Assembly (NCBI GenBank): GCA_964601085.1
Contig: CAZRLN010000098.1
Span: 1-5,364, forward strand
DNA length: 5,364 nt
Reading direction: 5' to 3'
Origin: UBA1444 sp964601085
GTDB taxonomy: Bacteria > Bacillota > Negativicutes > UBA1444
Shown here one piece after another: positions 5,294 through 5,364 of this stretch; within the stretch, counting starts at the first letter, position 1, and every line of letters starts with the position of its first letter. Made by a program: the position numbers and the translations under genes. The notes below the pieces were generated by a model. The model made no database searches and was not told the DNA's origin. It saw nothing but the letters and a program-made list of their open reading frames with translations.

Positions 5294-5364
5294 ATGGATA
5301 AGCGTAAGACTCAAACTATGGACGGCAATACCGCCGCCGCGCATGTTTCCTATGCGTTCACCGA
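5294..5364 (+). CDS. nifJ: Pyruvate:ferredoxin (flavodoxin) oxidoreductase, N-terminus (cut by window end)
   Basis: Twenty-three codons are visible from ATG 5294: MDKRKTQTMDGNTAAAHVSY and then AFT. The pattern TMDGNTAAAHVxYAFT is the hallmark N-terminus of the single-chain NifJ/PFOR family, in which it begins the domain I fold that binds pyruvate and thiamine diphosphate. The full enzyme is about 1,170 residues, oxidising pyruvate to acetyl-CoA and CO2 while reducing ferredoxin or flavodoxin; it is typical of strict anaerobes. AAGGGG (5279-5284) lies 9 bases before the start. It is divergent from argD, with 175 bases between. No convincing promoter was found for it: GATAAA (5198-5203) and AATAAA (5236-5241) are weak -10 candidates without a -35 partner. 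Everything past the first 23 residues is outside the window. Confidence 0.88.
   Translation, partial: MDKRKTQTMDGNTAAAHVSYAFT

Noticed and set aside
5261..5301. Mini-ORFs before nifJ: ATG 5261 (three codons, MNH) overlapping by TGATG with ATG 5272 (nine codons, MEKGAITYG), which runs into the nifJ start
   Set aside because: The first has only a weak GAGG site 10 bases away and the second has none; such short frames arise easily by chance. Conservation across relatives would be needed to call a leader peptide.

Overview
This window looks like chromosomal DNA from an anaerobic, moderately GC-rich Firmicute. Strong AGGAGG-like ribosome binding sites, a YfmS-like soluble chemotaxis-type receptor, an ECF sigma factor and the first codons of a pyruvate:ferredoxin oxidoreductase point that way. 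A Sporomusaceae/Negativicutes-type host is my best guess, but it is inference and cannot be proven from this window.

Layout: (1) From 1 to 1881, two plus-strand genes lie close together. The first is the 3' part of a GGDEF-domain protein whose catalytic site is degenerate but whose RxxD inhibitory site is intact. The second encodes a 411-aa multi-pass membrane protein of unknown function. (2) From 1976 to 3521, a likely two-gene operon encodes a soluble methyl-accepting-chemotaxis-like signalling protein and, 24 bases on, an ECF-type sigma factor with a two-cysteine tail. A strong intrinsic terminator closes it. (3) From 3587 to 3802 lies a short gene for a 71-aa single-pass membrane protein. 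A bidirectional terminator at 3845-3886 separates it from the convergent gene that follows. (4) From 3910 to 5118, on the minus strand, is an ArgD-family class III aminotransferase. (5) From 5119 to 5293 is a divergent intergenic region with a candidate argD promoter overlapped by two ARG-box-like sequences. (6) From 5294 to the end, on the plus strand, is the N-terminus of a NifJ-type pyruvate:ferredoxin oxidoreductase, cut by the window edge.

How the genes may work together: the left half is signalling (a probable c-di-GMP-binding pseudo-cyclase, a cytosolic receptor, an alternative sigma factor and two membrane proteins of unknown role). The right half is metabolism (arginine biosynthesis and pyruvate oxidation). 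The two halves are insulated by terminators and probably unrelated in function. No mobile element, CRISPR array, rRNA or tRNA was seen. I found no clear evidence of a complete new multi-gene system. The most worthwhile leads are the degenerate GGDEF protein, the receptor/sigma operon without a visible anti-sigma gene, and the tandem ARG-box arrangement.
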